From assembly GCF_001680005.1 (NCBI RefSeq), contig NC_033568.1, positions 310,001 through 374,000 on the forward strand: a stretch of DNA of 64,000 nucleotides, given 5' to 3'. The position numbers and the translations under genes are program-made. Below are positions 49,270 to 59,886 of the stretch, one piece after another; position 1 is the stretch's first letter, and each line of letters opens with the position of its first letter. The notes beneath the pieces are model-generated. The model worked only from the letters and a program-made list of their open reading frames with translations. It was not told the origin of the DNA and made no database searches. The DNA comes from Plasmodium coatneyi. Lineage: Eukaryota; Apicomplexa; Aconoidasida; Haemosporida; Plasmodiidae.

Positions 49270-50960
49270 GGGAAGCAAGTTTTCACCAAGGAAGCTCTGC
49301 CACGCTACTACGTCAAGACGTTGCTATGTCACCACGCTGCTGAGCGCCTACACTTGAGGCGGGTGTAAAGTCACGGGTTGGCAACAATCCGTGTGTCTCA
49401 TCACCCCTTAGTGGGAAACACGCCCGCGTTACGCTGGGGGATTTGCACGTCCTGGGGGGAATTGTTTGGACATGAGCGGTGTAGGTTATGTATGCACGTA
49501 TGTACGTATTGGTGTATGCTCTTGTGTGCGTTATTTTTTTCTGCGCATTTTTTTTTTTTTTTTTTTCACAGCGACCGCGCAAATTCATTTTAACCTGACC
49601 TTGGTCAGGCGATTTATGGAGTTATGCTTTTCCCCTCCTTCGCCGTGACACGTCTGCGCTACGCTGTCCGTTTTATAAGACCCCTCAAAAGTGTGTACTA
49701 CCTCAACTTGACATTGGAGCCCTACTGTTTCGTTTAGGAAAGAAAAAGGGACAGACGCAGGGAAGCACCTTCAATGTAGGAAATTTATTTTCCCCTTTGG
49801 TAATACACACCCCTTGTGCCTGGCTTTTTTTTTTTTTTTCTTCTTTTTATGAACTGCGTTGCGAAATTGCTAAAGTGCCAAATGTAGAAAGAGTTAGGGG
49901 GTGCACTCATTGGTTTATTTATTTATTCATTTATTTATTATTTTTTTTTTTTTTCCCTCCCCCCCAGTGCATGTCCTAAGTGTGTGGTTATCTGTCCACG
50001 TGGCATGCAGTCCAGTGTGTACCTATGCGTGGGCAATGAAGTCGTCTGGTTAACCTCCACAAGGCCGCACCGGCTTGTAGTCACTCATTTGAGGATGTTC
50101 CACCGGGAGGTTCCGCATACGTGGGTATGCCCCTTCGCCGTTTCAACCTTTTTCGCCCGTGTAGAAATGTCCATGTGGAAATGATCGTGTGCTCATCCTT
50201 GCACGCACATGTGCCGATCTGACTGCAATTTTTTTTTTTTTTTTTTTGTCGCTTCCCCAACAAAGGGGGACATTATTTCTACTTCCAACTAAACAATGTA
50301 TGTCCCTCCCCCATTGGACAGAAAAAAAAAAAAAATATAATAAACGGGAGGTGCGTATAGCGAGACCTTTGATGTTTTTCTTTTACTGCTAAGATATTGT
50401 TTTATTTTATTTTTTCTTTTCTTTACTCCGTTTTGGCAAATCAGCTACCGGGAGCCTCTCCCATTTGGTGATTGCCACACGTGGACGGCACAACTACCAA
50501 CCAATGAGAGGTTCACAAGTGCGCCGTCCACGGGAGTGTCCATACCATGCAGAAGGCATGAGGCGTGCGAAAAAAACAAATTAACCAATTTAACCAAATT
50601 GACGAAAATGACCAAACTGACCATAGTGATAACCGCGTGTTAATTCGCTCTGCCCTGCTGCGTCCGTCGGGGAAGCCTCCAGCCCCCCCTGTACACTACG
50701 CAGGTTGAAACATTTGCGTAAAAATATTTTTAAAACGTCCCAGGAAGAAACCTGGGTGTCATAAAAGCTACAGTTTCTATTTGCGCAGATACAAGCGCGC
50801 GGGACAATTAAGCTTTTTCCTTCACGTTTGTAAATAGCGCCACGGTGAAAAATAGTTTGCAGATAAAAAAAAGAAAATGGACATGGGAGGAGTAAGCGGC
50901 GTCGCCTAAGAGAGGACATAGGTGGGGTTGGCCCACCCACCTTATCTCTTTACTTTGTAC
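49270..50960. other. intergenic region upstream of the CTL gene
   Basis: It holds the presumed promoter of the choline-transporter-like gene and the 3' flank of the eL14 gene. It has poly-T tracts near 49548-49566, 49937-49953 and 50228-50247, a CCCGTTTATT-type AT patch, and the palindrome ACCTGACCTTGGTCAGG at 49593-49609. No supported gene. Confidence 0.6.
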
Positions 50961-51749
50961 TTACTTCTTCAACGCCTTCTTAACCTTCTTGGCCTTCTTC
51001 TTGTCTCCCTTATTGCTGCTGTCCTTCTTGCTCTTCAGCAAATTCATCTTCTTTTTCAGTTCCCTCTTGGCGTGATATATCTGGAAGCGTTCATAGTCGG
51101 TGGCCAAATCTCTCTTCTTCTTAATCGTCAATTTTTTTCCCAAGTTTGACTTTTTAAACTCTCCTAGAATGTTGGTGCTTTTTATGGTCTTGTGGAGGAA
51201 TCCCGTTTTGCAATTTTTGTTGATTTTTATTCTTTCCTTCAGCAGTTTCAGCCTCTTCAGGGGTATGACCATTCGGGGCACGCTGCACGGGAAGAAGGTT
51301 GGGTGTATGAGAATAAGCACAGCCATGTGGCACGCTCAAGATGCACACTCAGTTGGCCACAAGTACTACGTCGCCAAACAGATGGCCATCCTATTAGCTC
51401 CATTTTTTATTACCCTGTGATGAAGGCTCCATCGACGATGACTCGGGTCAGCGTCACGATATCCACAACGAAGCAGAGCTGGGTGGGGGAGAAAAAAAAA
51501 AAAAAAAAAAAAAAAAATGATTGACCAATGAGCAGCAATTGGCGCTATAATCGCGCAAATGGGTGAGCGTGCAATGTTTGGCATATGCGAATGGCCGCTT
51601 CGCGAACTAAACGTGGGGGAGCATACCTTTCCCGCATAGGGGCCATACTCGATGAGGCACAGCCTTCCGGGCTCAACAAACCTCTTAAAGAGGAGGTCCT
51701 TGTTTTGAATGTTCTGCTTTTCCTCCTCAGTTAGCTCGACTTTTGGCAT
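50961..51749 (-). CDS. RPL14: 60S ribosomal protein L14 (eL14)
   Basis: Three exons: 51749-51627, 51478-51414 and 51282-50961 (phases 0 and 2), 169 residues, near the usual eukaryotic length. It begins MPKVELTEEEKQ. FVEPGRLCLIEYGPYAGK and LCFVVDIVTLTRVIVDG are typical of the eL14 KOW-like beta-barrel. The second half (VPRMVIPLKRLKLL, then a Lys/Arg-rich C-terminus ending KKALKK) binds rRNA. A component of the large cytosolic ribosomal subunit. Intron 1 contains a 26-nt A-run on the plus strand (T on the coding strand) next to the acceptor. The start ATG is chosen because the frame before it has only a GTG. Confidence 0.92.
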
Positions 51750-52483
51750 TTTGGGATACACGATTGGTAAATGTGGCTAAGGTAAGCCGGTAGGAAAACA
51801 GCTAAACGAGGGGAAACGCAAATGGGCTAAGGCTAAAGAAGGGTCAACCCGAAACAGTAACGCGCGGGGATAGGGAACCAACTTGGAAAAGTTCTAACAT
51901 AAAATATTACAGTGGCATGAAAAAAGAAATAATAAAATATTAAAATAAAAATATTTTTTTTTTTTTTTTTTTTTTGTGCATCGCAAGTGGCAGAATTGTT
52001 TTACCAATGTATGTTGCTTTATGCCGCGGCGGGGGAGGGAAAAAAAAAAAAAAAAATTCAGTTCCCGCCATGCATGGCGACGAATGGGACCAAGCTCCAT
52101 TTGGGTGGGTATGTTTTTACCCCAAACAAACCTCACAAAGTAGTATATTGCAGCGCGTATGCTACTAGCTATAAACAGGTATTATGCACCCGTGACAGGG
52201 GCACATACGTTACGTTATATTGTGGTTTTCCCCATTGGTGGCTCAAGGGTATTTTTTGCCGCCCTCTATATGGCACCGCGGAGTCGCCCCGAGGGAAAGG
52301 TATAAATATATGCGACCTGCGCGATTTACCCGTTTGCGCTTAAAAAAAAAAAAAAAAAAAAATACATACAATACATACATACATACGTACAATACATATA
52401 TTTATGTATATGCTAGCGTGTTACGCACCACGTGGATTGTGCCCCACTGAGCAATACAGTTTCCTTCGCAGTGCACGTTCCCC
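51750..52483. other. intergenic region upstream of eL14
   Basis: It holds the presumed eL14 promoter and the SCS-beta 3' flank. A T-run (51956-51975), A-runs (52039-52055, 52341-52360) and an ACATACAT/ACAATACAT simple repeat (52361-52400) are seen. No coding frame with support. Confidence 0.6.
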
Positions 52484-53890
52484 TCACGTGAAGGCGACCT
52501 GCACGTCGGCGTGCCCGGCGGCCTCAATAATGCTCGCCATGGCCACGCTCTTCTTCGCAGCGAGGTTCATGTCCTGGCAGAAAATGCACTTAATGCCCGA
52601 CTGACGGAGCAGCTCTTCTGCCTCATCCTGGTTTGTTCCCTCCAGCCTAACAATAAGCGGCTTGGCAAAACCTGTATCCTTAAATGCCTTAATAATGCCC
52701 CTGGCAATAATGTCACACCGCATGATTCCCCCCAGGATATTAATAAAGCATACCTTGGCCTTGGCATTTTTGTTTATAATTCTTAAGGCCTCTGTAATTT
52801 CATCCTCCGTGGCCCCTCCACCAACATCCAAAAAGTTCGAAGGGGAACCGTTATGTAGTACGATAAGGTCTAAGGTAGCCATGGCTAGGCCTGCCCCGTT
52901 CACCATGCAAGCAATGTTCCCATCCAGGGAAACATAATTTAAATTAAATTTCTTCGCCTCTATTTCTTCCGCATTTTCTTGGGAAAGATCTCTCTGCTGA
53001 AATATCTCCTTCTGTCGGTATTCCGCGTTGTCGTCAAAATTCAGTTTGGCGTCACAGCAGAGGACTCTTCCGTCGTTCGTCTCGGAGAAGGGATTTATCT
53101 CCAACAAGGTACAATCGTATCTCTTAAATATTTTGTACAAATTCGCTATTACATCTGTGGCGATATCCAACTCGGTATTTTTGAACCCAATTTTTTCACA
53201 AAATTCACGTGACTGACCATGACTGAACCCGTTCTGTACATCTATGCTCATTTTATGTATTGCCTCTGGATTCTTTTTACTAATTTCTTCAATAGAGGAA
53301 CCTCCCATGGATGATCCTAGGAGGAGTATCCCATCGGAACTTCGGTCCAATAGAAAAGCAACATACCTTTCCTTCCTTATGTAAAAACGCTCACATATAA
53401 AAACAGTGTTGCACTTCTTTCCATCTTCTCCTGTCTGCTTGGTCACCAATGTGTTATTTAACATTTTCGACGCTATTTCCTTAACCTCTGTACTGTTACG
53501 ACAAATGTGAACACCTCCTTCGAAATTGTTCTCCTTAAAATACCCTACTCCTCTTCCTCCACTCAGTATCTGTGCTTTGATCACTAGGTCCACGTCCCCA
53601 CAAAGGCTTTGCAGCTCCAGTGCCTTTTCCTCTGCTTCCTCTGGAGTTTTCGCTGCATACCCTTGTGCACATGGGATCATATTCTTCCGCAACAGATCTA
53701 TTGACAGATATTCGTGGATGCTTAGGTGCCTTTTACTTGTCAGGACGTGACGGTTCGTCATTCCCGAACGGGTTGTCCACTTGTCTCTCCCATTTGTTAT
53801 GACGGATGGGCAGTGCCCCATGCTCCTCCGCAGCTTCAGAATAAATTTCGTTTCCCTCCTCATGTTCATCATGTTCATCATGTTCATCAT
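52484..53890 (-). CDS. succinyl-CoA synthetase beta subunit (mitochondrial)
   Basis: Single exon, 468 residues. The first ~55 residues are basic and Met/Asn/Ser/Thr-rich, a likely mitochondrial targeting sequence. The mature enzyme probably begins near LSIHEYLSIDLL. ATP-grasp features are seen: IKAQILSGGRG (about 104-114) and LLEINPFSETNDGRVLCCDA (about 262-281). The C-terminal CoA-ligase domain has NGAGLAMATLDLI, FLDVGGGA and INILGGIMRCDIIA (about 383-396). It catalyses, with the alpha subunit, succinyl-CoA + NDP + Pi to succinate + CoA + NTP in the TCA cycle; ADP versus GDP preference is not decided by eye. The first codons are a (ATGATGAAC)x3 tandem repeat, so several start codons lie in frame. 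Divergent from MAPK1. Confidence 0.93.
   Translation of the reverse strand: MMNMMNMMNMRRETKFILKLRRSMGHCPSVITNGRDKWTTRSGMTNRHVLTSKRHLSIHEYLSIDLLRKNMIPCAQGYAAKTPEEAEEKALELQSLCGDVDLVIKAQILSGGRGVGYFKENNFEGGVHICRNSTEVKEIASKMLNNTLVTKQTGEDGKKCNTVFICERFYIRKERYVAFLLDRSSDGILLLGSSMGGSSIEEISKKNPEAIHKMSIDVQNGFSHGQSREFCEKIGFKNTELDIATDVIANLYKIFKRYDCTLLEINPFSETNDGRVLCCDAKLNFDDNAEYRQKEIFQQRDLSQENAEEIEAKKFNLNYVSLDGNIACMVNGAGLAMATLDLIVLHNGSPSNFLDVGGGATEDEITEALRIINKNAKAKVCFINILGGIMRCDIIARGIIKAFKDTGFAKPLIVRLEGTNQDEAEELLRQSGIKCIFCQDMNLAAKKSVAMASIIEAAGHADVQVAFT
53864..53890 (-). repeat. 9-bp repeat at the SCS-beta start
   Basis: Three exact tandem copies of ATGATGAAC supply six in-frame ATGs, plus a seventh just after, at the very start of the SCS-beta frame. 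Copy-number change would leave the frame intact. Confidence 0.9.
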
Positions 53891-54394
53891 TTTGGTTTTT
53901 CTTCTTTTACGTGTAGGTACTTTGGGCAGTCACTTTTCGTTTTTGTTTCTCCTCAAATGAGCGCACTGCGCGATGTGGGTACATGTGCAGGAGTTACACG
54001 CGCAGTGCGAAAGGAGAAACACCCTTTATAGTGACACACCAAATTGGGAGGGTTTCCCTTTAAAAGGTTTACACGTGGAAAAAAAAAAATTACATGGCTT
54101 GTTTTGTGTGCCTACATGAGAACTACACCGAGTGAATTGAATTCCCCTTCTTTTCCTTCCTCTACCAACTTGGAGATCAAGAAAAATGTGTCGCCCTTTT
54201 CCAACAATGGAGTAATCTCACGGAGTGGTTAATTTCGCGCGCGCCGCATGCGGGGGTGAAGAACGAGCCATTTGTGGGTCTCTCAATCTGCAAACCTGTA
54301 CATCGCAAAATGGCAAAATTGTAAATTTGTAAATTGGTAAATTGGCAAATTAGTAACTTTGCAAAATTGCAAACCTGTAAAATTGGCCTATTTG

Positions 54395-54426
<32 letters not shown>

Positions 54427-55546
54427 GGCTACCTCGTCCATTTTGCCTGAACGGGTCAGGTAAAAAGGCAGAGCCACGCTACAGCAAAAAGGGGAACCGG
54501 GCATACGCACATGGTACGTATCCAATCATACCGTTAAGCACTGCAAAGGCTTCCCCACTGTGAGCTTTTTCCAAGAGAGGAAAATTTAAGCGTCGGTGGC
54601 ACTTTCGCCATGTGCAGAGGGGGAACACACGGAAAAAAGGAAAAGCAAAAAAAAAGAAAAAGTAGCAAAAAGAAACCCCGCAAAAGGACGTCAGCGCAAC
54701 ATGATAAGATAACAAAATTGCTCATCGTTGTAGTGGCCACGTGTGCATAGTATGCACGCAGAATGGGTCTTCCCTTCCCCCGTGCCGTCCTGCACACATA
54801 CACACACAACACACACGTATTCGTCTCGCCGTCCACTTAGTATGCTATGTTGCTCGGGGAACAGAACGTGATTCTCCCCCCAACCCCTAACCACAGCAAC
54901 CATGCAACAGGGCAGTAAGCACGGTTGCCTGTCCCCTCTACCGCGCTAAGTCGCATTTTTTACCCCCCCCCTTTTTAAGCTCACCACTTGGCGTGTTCGC
55001 CTTTTTTTTTTTTTTTTTTTTTTTTTTTCCATCATAAGGGGCATCCAATTGGCGGACAAAAAATTCTTGCAAAATTGTAAGGTGCCAACCAAGCGAACAC
55101 CATACGTGTAGGAAATTTTACGTACTCCTGCACAGATGGATTAGGGTGAGGGAAAGGTGAGATGCCCCCTCCTGTACCACTTCATGGGGACGCCGAGCAA
55201 GTGGGGAGGGGAGCATATGCTTAATCCCCTGATTTACGTCCACATGTTACTACTTGCACACACACAATCACACATGTGCACACATGTGTATAGTTGTCGA
55301 AAGTTGGTTCGCTCTGCGCAGTATCGCAACGGGGGCACACAGGAGGAATAGTCTCCTCTCGACCGAATAAACTGCCAAAAGGGGAAACGCGCAACAAATT
55401 TCCCAAAGGTTTATAACCCACTCGGGAATTTGTTTCCGCATTTATTTTTGGCTAGGCGAACTGGACAGGGGGGAGGTGGAAAACCTCTTCACTCGAATCG
55501 GTCTTCCGCTCTGCTGATACACCCCCTTTTTACCACTCCGTTTAAG
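53891..55546. promoter_or_regulatory. shared upstream region of SCS-beta and MAPK1
   Basis: A divergent gene pair shares 1.65 kb. It holds a degenerate GCAAATTGTAAATTG-type tandem stretch (about 54300-54385), a long T-run (54399-54426), CCTGAACGGGTCAGGT at 54446-54461 and another T-run (55003-55028). Transcription starts cannot be placed. Confidence 0.6.
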
Positions 55547-57589
55547 ATGAAGAAGGAAGGACAGCAGAGTAAGGACGAGCAGGTAGACGAAAGTGTACTG
55601 AAAAAATATGACATCGTGCGAAAAATAGGAAAAGGAGCCTACGGAATAGTATACAAAGCCAAGTGTAAAAGGAACAGAAAAATTGTGGCGGTGAAAAAAA
55701 TTTTCGGTGCGTTCCAAAACTCTACGGATGCACAGAGGACATTTAGAGAAATTATGTTCCTATACCAACTGAATGGACACGATAATATCATCACCCTGAT
55801 GGATGTAATAAAAGCAAAAAATGACAACGACATTTATTTGGTTTTCGATTACATGGAGACGGACTTACACGAAGTTATAAAAGCAGATCTGTTGGAAGAA
55901 ATACACAAAAGGTATATTATTTACCAGCTGTTGAGGGCACTAAAGTATATTCACTCAGGGATGCTACTCCATAGAGACATAAAACCGTCTAACATTTTAC
56001 TAAATTCTGAGTGCCATATAAAAGTTGGAGATTTTGGTTTAGCGAGAAGCATATCTACAGAACTGAGTGAAAATAAAATTCCCGTTTTAACGGATTACGT
56101 AGCTACCAGGTGGTATAGAGCCCCGGAAATTCTATTAGGAAGTACCAACTACACGGAAGGGGTGGATATGTGGTCTCTTGGCTGCATCATGGCGGAGCTT
56201 CTACTTGGCAGACCGCTCTTCAGAGGCAACTCCACGATGAACCAACTTGAAAAAATCATACAACTTATTGGCAAGCCAACCAAAAAAGACATGGAAGATA
56301 TAAAGTCCCCCTTCACAGATACTATTATTTCCTCCTTTGTGGATATTAAGAGAAAAAATTTTTCAGACATTTTTTCCAAAGCTTCCGTTGAAGCACTTGA
56401 CCTGCTGAAACAACTCCTACAGTTCAATCCTACCAAACGGATCAGCGCAGAGAACGCTCTACGACACAAGTACGTGGAGCAGTTTCACTCAATCATCGAT
56501 GAACCCGTCTGCAGACACATCATTACCGTCCCCGTGGATGACAGTACTAAGTACAGAGTCAGCTTCTACAGGAATATTGTCTACTACGATATTATGCGCA
56601 GGAAGAAGTATTACCCTGGGGGGCGCAGCTTTGAGGGGGAAGGAAAAATGGCAGATACGCCTTCCGGTAGGGGCATCTCCAGTGTAGAATCAAGGGGAAA
56701 TCCCCCTCAGGAAGACCAACAAGGGGAAATGTTCCCCCCCACGGTGAGCACCAACAAGGGGAAGACACAACCAACCGCATCTCCCCAAATGGAGGACGGC
56801 ACAACGAGGATCACCTCGCACAACGGAAAATGTGCCCCCAAAAGTAGGAGCACACAAAGTATACACGACAGCAAATCGGCCAACCGTCAACCTAAGAAGA
56901 GCAACAAAGGAGAGGGCCCTGTAGAGAGGCACAACGGGAATGCAACTAAACACCCAAATGAAAAACATTACTATGAGGTAGTTGGTGAGGGTAAAGCGGG
57001 TAAAAGAATCGACCATTATGAGTATAAAGAGATGAGAGATGTGCAAGTGGAGAGAACCAAGGCGTCTAACGGAGACGCGGCAGGGAAGCTTCACAAATGG
57101 CCCAATGAGAGAGGAAAAGCAGTCACCTCAACTGCTTCCGTCAGTGTAACCAAAAGGAACGATCATAAGGGAGGGAGTACGGGGGAGAGAAGGGTCGACG
57201 CCAAAACTGTGAACGTAATCAAGGGAGAACACATGGTCGGGCGTGTAGACAGACAGGCAGACAAAATGGTGAGAAGCCACTTAATAAGCGCGTCTGACGT
57301 GGAGGCAGTAAAACTGGATCACCCCAGAATGCAGCCCCTTCCACCTCAGAGAAAGGAAACGATAAAGTGGAGGAAACGAAGGAGTGACGTAGGTGCAATG
57401 GCCAGACGTGTTGACTTTTTCGGGGCCCACTGCCACGACGTCACAGGTAAGAGAAGCGCTCCAAAAAAAGTCCTTCGAAAAGGTGCTATTCATGCACATA
57501 CAACATGTTAGCAAAATTGCTCACCCCTTTTTTCACCTTTTCACGTTTCACCAGCAACTACTGCAGAAAAGAAGAATTTAAAAAAGTGA
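55547..57589 (+). CDS. MAPK1: mitogen-activated protein kinase 1
   Basis: Preferred model: exon 1 55547-57446 and a small exon 2 57555-57589 (GTAAGA donor, TTTCACCAG acceptor, phase 1), 644 residues. Unspliced, the frame stops at 57511. The kinase domain covers about 20-320: GKGAYG (28-33), VAVKK with catalytic Lys50, HRDIKPSN (142-149), DFG (162-164), and the activation loop TDY (182-184) followed by VATRWYRAPE. TDY and the long basic, Lys/Ser/Asn-rich C-terminal extension fit the ERK7/8-like Plasmodium MAPK1, not the atypical MAPK2 (TSH). Upstream in-frame sequence to 55430 has no ATG. MAPK1 acts in schizont or cell-cycle control in the literature; substrates are not evident. Confidence 0.9.
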
Positions 57590-59886
57590 GTCAACGTGGG
57601 AGCACTTTTTCATCCCCTTTTTTGGAAATCCTCATGATGAGGGGTCGAAATGTTAAGCTGACCCGAGTTGAATTCACCTGACCTGGTCAGGTAAAAAAAA
57701 ACGTGCATCCATGTGGACACGTAGACACGTCTGTAAGGATGTTTCGTGTGTGCAAAATGGAAAGCAGTAAGGGGGAGTTTCTCTCCGTTTGTTAGTAAAA
57801 GAAGCAGGAGGTTTGGCATGGAAAATTCAAATAACCTCCCTGTGCTTTATGCGGGTTGAGCGCGTCATTGCGCTGTGTTGTGCGTTTTTTATTTTTTTTA
57901 ATGCTAAGTGGAAGGAACGGGAGAAAACCCTGTTGACCGTTCTGTTGACCGTTCTGTTGACCGTTCTGTGGGCAGTTCTGCTAGGCGAGCCAGACATACA
58001 AGTGGATCGGTCCAGTGAGCAGTCTACCTCCAACCCGTAAAGTACAATTTCTTTTCCCTTATTAGCATCGTCCCCCCAGTTGGAACGTCCATCCGTGTAT
58101 ATGCAACATGTACGTGTGTGCATATGCAGACGCTTCCCTTTCCAGGGGATGCATACAGCCAAAAGGGAAGAAAAAAAAAAAAAAAATCCACTCTACGCGC
58201 CACATAATTAAACGTTGCCTTTTCAACGAATTGTTTTTGTTTCCCTCTGCGGGTGTGTCCATATGTCCGAATCGTGGGTTGTTACCCCTTCACACCGTTT
58301 CGTTCGTTTCTGTTTTTTTTGTTCATGGTGAAAGTATTCCACTGTTCTGTTTTCTGTAGTGTACCTCACGCTGTGCACCTGTTAATTAGTTTCCCTTCGG
58401 GCGTGTGCCCCCTAATTCGTTTTAATTAACTACCGCGTGGTTCACGTGTCCCTCCCTGTGTAGTCATCTGCATCCCCACAATGTGCCTTTTCTCATTTGG
58501 TTGTCTTGTTATTTTTTTTATTTTTTTTAACAACGCCGTTTTTAACCTACTCGCATGTGCGGAAGGTGAAACGTTAAACACGCTTTTTACGATTGACGCA
58601 GTTCTGTGTCCAACGTTGTCATGTCCCATGGGCGGAAGGGGAAGGGAGCTCTTCCTACGATGGGTCTACCCCCCTCGTCTGCCTTAACATTATTTGCAGG
58701 TCACAATTGGAAGTATTCTATTTTATTTTTTTCTTTTTACCCCGTTGAGGTGATAAGTCCTGACCCCCCCGCATACACACACACGCACATGTGGACAGGC
58801 TCCCATCGGTCCAGACGAAGCAGTTTTTCTAACAGACCCATGTTGCACATTTAAACAATTAAAAAAATATATATATAATTTACCCAGTGGATACATAAGC
58901 CTCTCAAAAATAATCATTTAATGTCACCGTGAAAGCGTTGCAAAAATGGTAGCAGGTACGGATATTTTTTTTTTTTTTTTTTTTTTTTTTCCCTTCAGGT
59001 GCAGCGGAGGTGCATAGTATGAGCGTGCACAATGGGATGAATTATCGGTAGTTTTTTTTTCTTCCTTTTCCCCATAACATGAAGGGGGAAAAAGAAGCAG
59101 AAAAATTCATATATGTGCCGTATGCACTTCCATGTGCACGTGCATGTGTGTGTTCATTCCTGTGGACACATCATTTTTTTTTTTTTTAACACTTGTTGGT
59201 TGTGGTGCACTGTCGCACATGTGTAAGGGTAATACGTGGGGGGATGTTAAACCATTTGGGAATATACAGGGACAGTACCACATGTGTGTACTCCTTCCCT
59301 CCGCAACGTTTCTTTTTTTAGACTTAATCTGTCTTAAGAGGGGGCACGTTCCTACCTGTTTATATAAAACTTTAGCAGTTGCTACACTGTTTGGTAAAAA
59401 CGACGCTTGCCCTTCACCAAACAGTGAACAGTGTATGTCCTAGTTTTTCCATCCACGGTTGGAGCACCGTTTTGTAGGCCCCTTCAGAGTAAACCCTGCC
59501 ACTTATCCCCCTACAGATGAAGTGGCTAAGTTTGTGTAGAAAAGTAATGTATAATACCGAGCAGTCCTTTTTCCCTGTGTGCATACGATGCTTGCGTGGG
59601 GTGAAATATGCTTGGGCGTTAGCAGAAATGGGAGGCACACTTTTAACATCGCGTTAAGAGGTGTAGATCTTGTCGTGTGTGCCTGGGGGGGCCTCTATAA
59701 ATAAGCCACCATGCAACCATGCAAACATGCAACCATGCAAACATGCAACCATGCAACCATGCAATCATGCAATCATGCAAGCATCAGCACATGGGTATAT
59801 TCACATAAAGGTACAGTTTCCCATGCGTACATACGTTAGCCGAGCACATGCTTCTTCCCAACTATTGACCCCGCCGTGACTACAAC
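57590..59886. other. intergenic region MAPK1 to SRA-like gene
   Basis: 2.3 kb with no supported gene. It contains a TGTTGACCGTTC repeat (about 57930-57968), the palindrome ACCTGACCTGGTCAGGT (57676-57692), T-runs (58966-58990) and an 8-bp CAANCATG repeat (59705-59785) shortly before the next start codon. Confidence 0.6.
59705..59785. repeat. 8-bp CAANCATG tandem repeat
   Basis: About nine copies of CAACCATG, CAAACATG or CAATCATG lie in tandem 100 to 180 bp ahead of the SRA-like start codon, in its likely promoter or 5' UTR. They contain several out-of-context ATGs. Confidence 0.85.
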
